A stretch of DNA of 6,135 bases from Planctomycetaceae bacterium (GTDB taxonomy: Bacteria > Planctomycetota > Planctomycetia > Pirellulales > Thermoguttaceae). Made by a program: the position numbers and the translations under genes. Position 1 is the first letter of the stretch. Each line of letters begins with the position of its first letter. The notes beneath the pieces were generated by a model. That model saw nothing but the letters and a program-made list of their open reading frames with translations, was not told the origin of the DNA and searched no databases. Shown here piece after piece: positions 4,020 through 6,135 of the stretch. Location: positions 1 through 6,135 of the forward strand of contig JAITKS010000012.1 in assembly GCA_031278315.1 (NCBI GenBank), read 5' to 3'.

Positions 4020-5870
4020 ATGTCATCAGATAAGGTTTTATCATGTGTCGTAAATTCTGCCGATGAAATTGGTATTTCGGATGCAACGTTTCGTAATTGG
4101 CGGCGGCTTGGTGTATTGCGGGGGGACTGTAATAAAAAATTGTGTTCAAGAGCCAATAAGCGGCAATCGCAACGAAAATTTAAGCCGGAGGAATATATTG
4201 ATAATGCAGCTTTATTTTATGAAATTGATTTTTGGGTTAATTATGTTACAGAAAATAATATTGGTATTTCGGAGGCGTTATTTCTTGTTGTATCTAATAT
4301 TAGCGGGTTAGGGAGTAATCCGGTTTTTCAGCGGGAGATAGAATTATGGAGTCGGGAGGTTGGCAATATTTCGCGGCAGCATATTGATTGGTTTAGGGAG
4401 CATTCGTTGAATATTTTTAATGGTGATGTTCTTGGATTATTTTATCAATTGCTTTTAACGGAGGGTCAAAAGGCGGTTATGGGGTCTTATTATACGCCGT
4501 CATTGATTGTGCGGGATATTGTAAAAGAATATGCAACGGTGCGGAGTAAAATTCTTGATCCGGCGTGTGGAACGGGGCAATTTTTGATAGAGGCAGCGAG
4601 AGTTACGGGCGATCCGAATTTGTTGTATGGATTTGATAGTGATCCGATTGCGGTGAGGCTTTGCAGGATAAATCTTATATGTAAATTTCCGAATAGAATT
4701 TTTGAGCCGAATATTTATTGTGTTGATATGTTATCGGATTGTTCTGCAGATGAATTGTGTGAAAAGGCTAATAGAATTGAAACAAAAATTCCGGCAAATT
4801 ATTTTGACTTAGTGATTACAAATCCGCCTTGGGGGGGTCATATTGATTTATCTATGAAAAATATTTTAGCAAAGCGGTTTCCGCAGATTATGTCGGGTGA
4901 AACATTTTCTTATTTTTTGGTGCAAGCGAGTAAATTTGCGAAATGCGGCGGATATGTTTCTTTTTTGTTACCGGAAGCGATTTTGAATATTAAGATTCAT
5001 GATGACATCCGTAAATTTCTTTGCAAGAATACGCAAATTGTGAATATTATAAATTTAGGGCGTATTTTCAGTGGTGTTTTTACATCTGTTATTCGGCTTG
5101 ATTATTGTAATAAACAGCCGAATGAAAAACAGAATGAAAAACGTAATGAAAAACAAAATGTAAAACAAAATGAAAAACAGAATGTAAAACAGGTTTTTGC
5201 AATTCATCAAACGGGTGATGATCGTTGTATTTTGGATAAAATTGATTTATTACCGAAGGCGACGTTAAAGAATCATGCAAAATTTGCTCTGGGGATTGTT
5301 ACGGGAAACAATGAGAAACATATTTTATCGTTATGCGAGTGCGGCAGTGAGCCTATTTTTCGCGGCAGGGATGTTGAACCGTTTATATTGAAACCGAGCA
5401 AGGAGTATATTATTTTTGTGCCTGAACGGTTCCAGCAAGTTGCCAGTGAGAATTTGTATCGGGCGGAGGAGAAATTGATATATCGTTTTATTTCTAGGGA
5501 CATTGTTTTTGCTTATGATAATAAAAGGCGGTTAACGTTAAACAGTGCCAACATTTTGATACCGGACATTCCGGATTATCCGATAAAGGCGTTAGCGGCT
5601 GTATTGAATTCGGAGGTCATGCGTTTTATTTATCGGAAGAGGTTTAACACGATTAAGGTATTACGGGGCAATTTAGAAAATTTACCGATTCCGATTTTAT
5701 CTAACCATGAAAAAAACGAGTTAGCAGCGATGGCAGACAAATTTATTGAAACACGTTCAATGAATTTGATTACGGGTATTAATCAAATTATTTTTAATCA
5801 TTACAATCTAAATGATCGTGAAATAAAACAAATCGTAGGGGCGGGGGCAACATTATTTACCCAACGGTAG
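4020..5870 (+). CDS. TaqI/Eco57I-type N6-adenine DNA methyltransferase
   Basis: This protein transfers methyl from S-adenosylmethionine to adenine in a specific DNA site, as part of a restriction-modification system or as a solitary modifier. The 616-aa product has, in order: a helix-turn-helix-like N-terminus (about 12-34, with SADEIGIS and TFRNWRRLGVL); motif X, GSYYTPSLIVRDIV (155-168); motif I, ILDPACGTGQFL (178-189); motif II, YGFDSDPIAV (203-212); catalytic motif IV, FDLVITNPPWGG (262-273); GGYVSFLLPEAIL (310-322); a low-complexity NEKQ/NVKQ stretch (368-391); and a TaqI_C-like target-recognition region (about 445-560) with FRGRDVEPFI and YRAEEKLIYRF. No nuclease domain is visible, and the length is too short for a fused type IIG enzyme such as Eco57I. 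The start is fixed by an in-frame TAA at 4011-4013, but no Shine-Dalgarno sequence is present. The family-like C-terminus ends near LNDREIKQIV; the last residues and the stop codon come from repeat sequence. Target sequence and partner nuclease cannot be told from this window. Confidence 0.9.
   Translation: MSSDKVLSCVVNSADEIGISDATFRNWRRLGVLRGDCNKKLCSRANKRQSQRKFKPEEYIDNAALFYEIDFWVNYVTENNIGISEALFLVVSNISGLGSNPVFQREIELWSREVGNISRQHIDWFREHSLNIFNGDVLGLFYQLLLTEGQKAVMGSYYTPSLIVRDIVKEYATVRSKILDPACGTGQFLIEAARVTGDPNLLYGFDSDPIAVRLCRINLICKFPNRIFEPNIYCVDMLSDCSADELCEKANRIETKIPANYFDLVITNPPWGGHIDLSMKNILAKRFPQIMSGETFSYFLVQASKFAKCGGYVSFLLPEAILNIKIHDDIRKFLCKNTQIVNIINLGRIFSGVFTSVIRLDYCNKQPNEKQNEKRNEKQNVKQNEKQNVKQVFAIHQTGDDRCILDKIDLLPKATLKNHAKFALGIVTGNNEKHILSLCECGSEPIFRGRDVEPFILKPSKEYIIFVPERFQQVASENLYRAEEKLIYRFISRDIVFAYDNKRRLTLNSANILIPDIPDYPIKALAAVLNSEVMRFIYRKRFNTIKVLRGNLENLPIPILSNHEKNELAAMADKFIETRSMNLITGINQIIFNHYNLNDREIKQIVGAGATLFTQR
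5121..5192 (+). repeat. 12-bp tandem repeat inside the methyltransferase gene, 6 copies
   Basis: Six units of AATGWAAAACRN start at 5121, 5133, 5145, 5157, 5169 and 5181 and encode NEKQ, NEKR, NEKQ, NVKQ, NEKQ and NVKQ (residues 368-391). A more diverged unit may precede at 5109. Copy changes keep the frame. The stretch sits between the catalytic domain (ending near VIRLDYC, 357-363) and the target-recognition region, so it looks like a flexible charged linker whose length can vary. Confidence 0.95.
5835..5850. repeat. Broken 5' half of the GC palindrome repeat within the methyltransferase 3' end
   Basis: GTAGGGGCGGGGGCAA (5835-5850) is identical to the first 16 nt of the palindrome that starts at 5867, and it is preceded by AAATC, as are the later units of the array. 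Its right arm is missing, and CATTATTTACCCAACG takes its place. It encodes VGAGA (residues 606-610) of the methyltransferase, so this copy has become coding sequence. Confidence 0.9.
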
Positions 5871-6135
5871 GGGCGGGGGCAAGCCCCGCCCCTACAATTT
5901 AAAACCAAACCAAACCGAATTGACCTGTATGTGATGTTAAATGCGAAATCGTGGGGGCGGGGGCAAGCCCCGCCCCTACAATTTAAAAATTTAAAACCAA
6001 ACCAAACCGAATTGATCCGTGTGTGATGTTAAATACGAAATCATGGGGGCGGGGGCAAGCCCCGCCCCTACAATTTAAAAATTTAAAACCAAACCAAACC
6101 AAACCGACTTGATCCGTGTGTGATGTTAAATACGA
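5867..6135. repeat. Array of palindrome-headed 84-97-bp tandem repeats, 3 units, continuing past the window
   Basis: Units start at 5867 (84 bp), 5951 (92 bp) and 6043 (at least 93 bp, cut by the window end). Each opens with a 29-nt palindrome: a 12-nt left arm GTAGGGGCGGGG, a GCAAG loop and the right arm CCCCGCCCCTAC. The left arm varies by one base in unit 2 (third position G) and by two in unit 3 (first base A, third G). The remainder is AT-rich and ends TGATGTTAAATACGAAATC or close to it. Length differences come from nested duplications: AATTTAAAA is doubled in units 2 and 3, and a CCAAA unit is added in unit 3. The first palindrome supplies the methyltransferase stop codon (TAG, 5868-5870). 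The hairpin could slow or end transcription, but no T-run follows. No gene is visible here. Confidence 0.9.

Noticed and set aside
4063..4311. Overlapping + strand frame inside the methyltransferase
   Set aside because: It lies out of frame within the gene and has no recognisable motif; chance open frame.
5089..5503. Minus-strand frames inside the methyltransferase
   Set aside because: Both are antisense shadows; the FHSVFH-type pattern is the reverse reading of the 12-bp NEKQ repeat.
5867..6135. CRISPR-like array (29-nt near-identical palindromes with 55-63-nt gaps)
   Set aside because: The sequences between the palindromes are near-identical copies rather than unique spacers, they are too long, and no cas gene is present. 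It is an ordinary tandem repeat.

Overview
This AT-rich window carries three complete genes, all on the + strand. It also carries an unusual density of short tandem and palindromic repeats in the gaps, at the gene edges and inside two of the genes. The organism is probably a low-GC, possibly host-associated planctomycete (Pirellulales/Thermoguttaceae-like). This is an inference from the Lgt protein: it starts MRQTLFxIP, has the Cys-rich signature GRIGCFLNGCCFG, and carries a long extra-membrane insert with a PDZ-like remnant. The weak or absent Shine-Dalgarno sequences before all three genes fit but do not prove it.

Layout. 1-120: a cluster of GC-rich hairpins (two copies of GCCCTTTCAGGGC around a larger stem). 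198-281: a dispersed repeat. 282-796: AT-rich non-coding DNA with one convincing sigma70-type promoter (416-444), giving lgt a leader of about 345 nt. 797-2353: lgt, prolipoprotein diacylglyceryl transferase, interrupted by a His-rich pentapeptide minisatellite. 2354-2443: a short gap with a 13-bp tandem repeat. 2444-3793: an intact AroA/EPSP-synthase-fold gene in which most substrate-binding residues are replaced. 3794-4019: a gap ending in an 8-bp and a 7-bp tandem array that runs to within 5 nt of the next start codon. 4020-5870: a TaqI/Eco57I-type N6-adenine DNA methyltransferase with an N-terminal helix-turn-helix, an internal 12-bp repeat and a C-terminus written by a mobile-looking palindromic repeat. 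5867-6135: an array of 84-97-bp units, each headed by a 12-bp-stem palindrome, continuing past the window.

How the genes relate. lgt and aroA are 90 bp apart with no convincing terminator and may be co-transcribed, but they belong to different pathways (lipoprotein maturation and, by fold, shikimate). The methyltransferase is set off by repeats on both sides, and no restriction endonuclease is visible, so it is either solitary or its partner lies outside. The most notable points are the active-site-depleted AroA homologue, the repeat-flanked methyltransferase with several potentially slippable tracts (a phase-variation candidate), and the metal-binding-type His repeat inside Lgt. All functional calls come from reading motifs by eye; no database search was possible.
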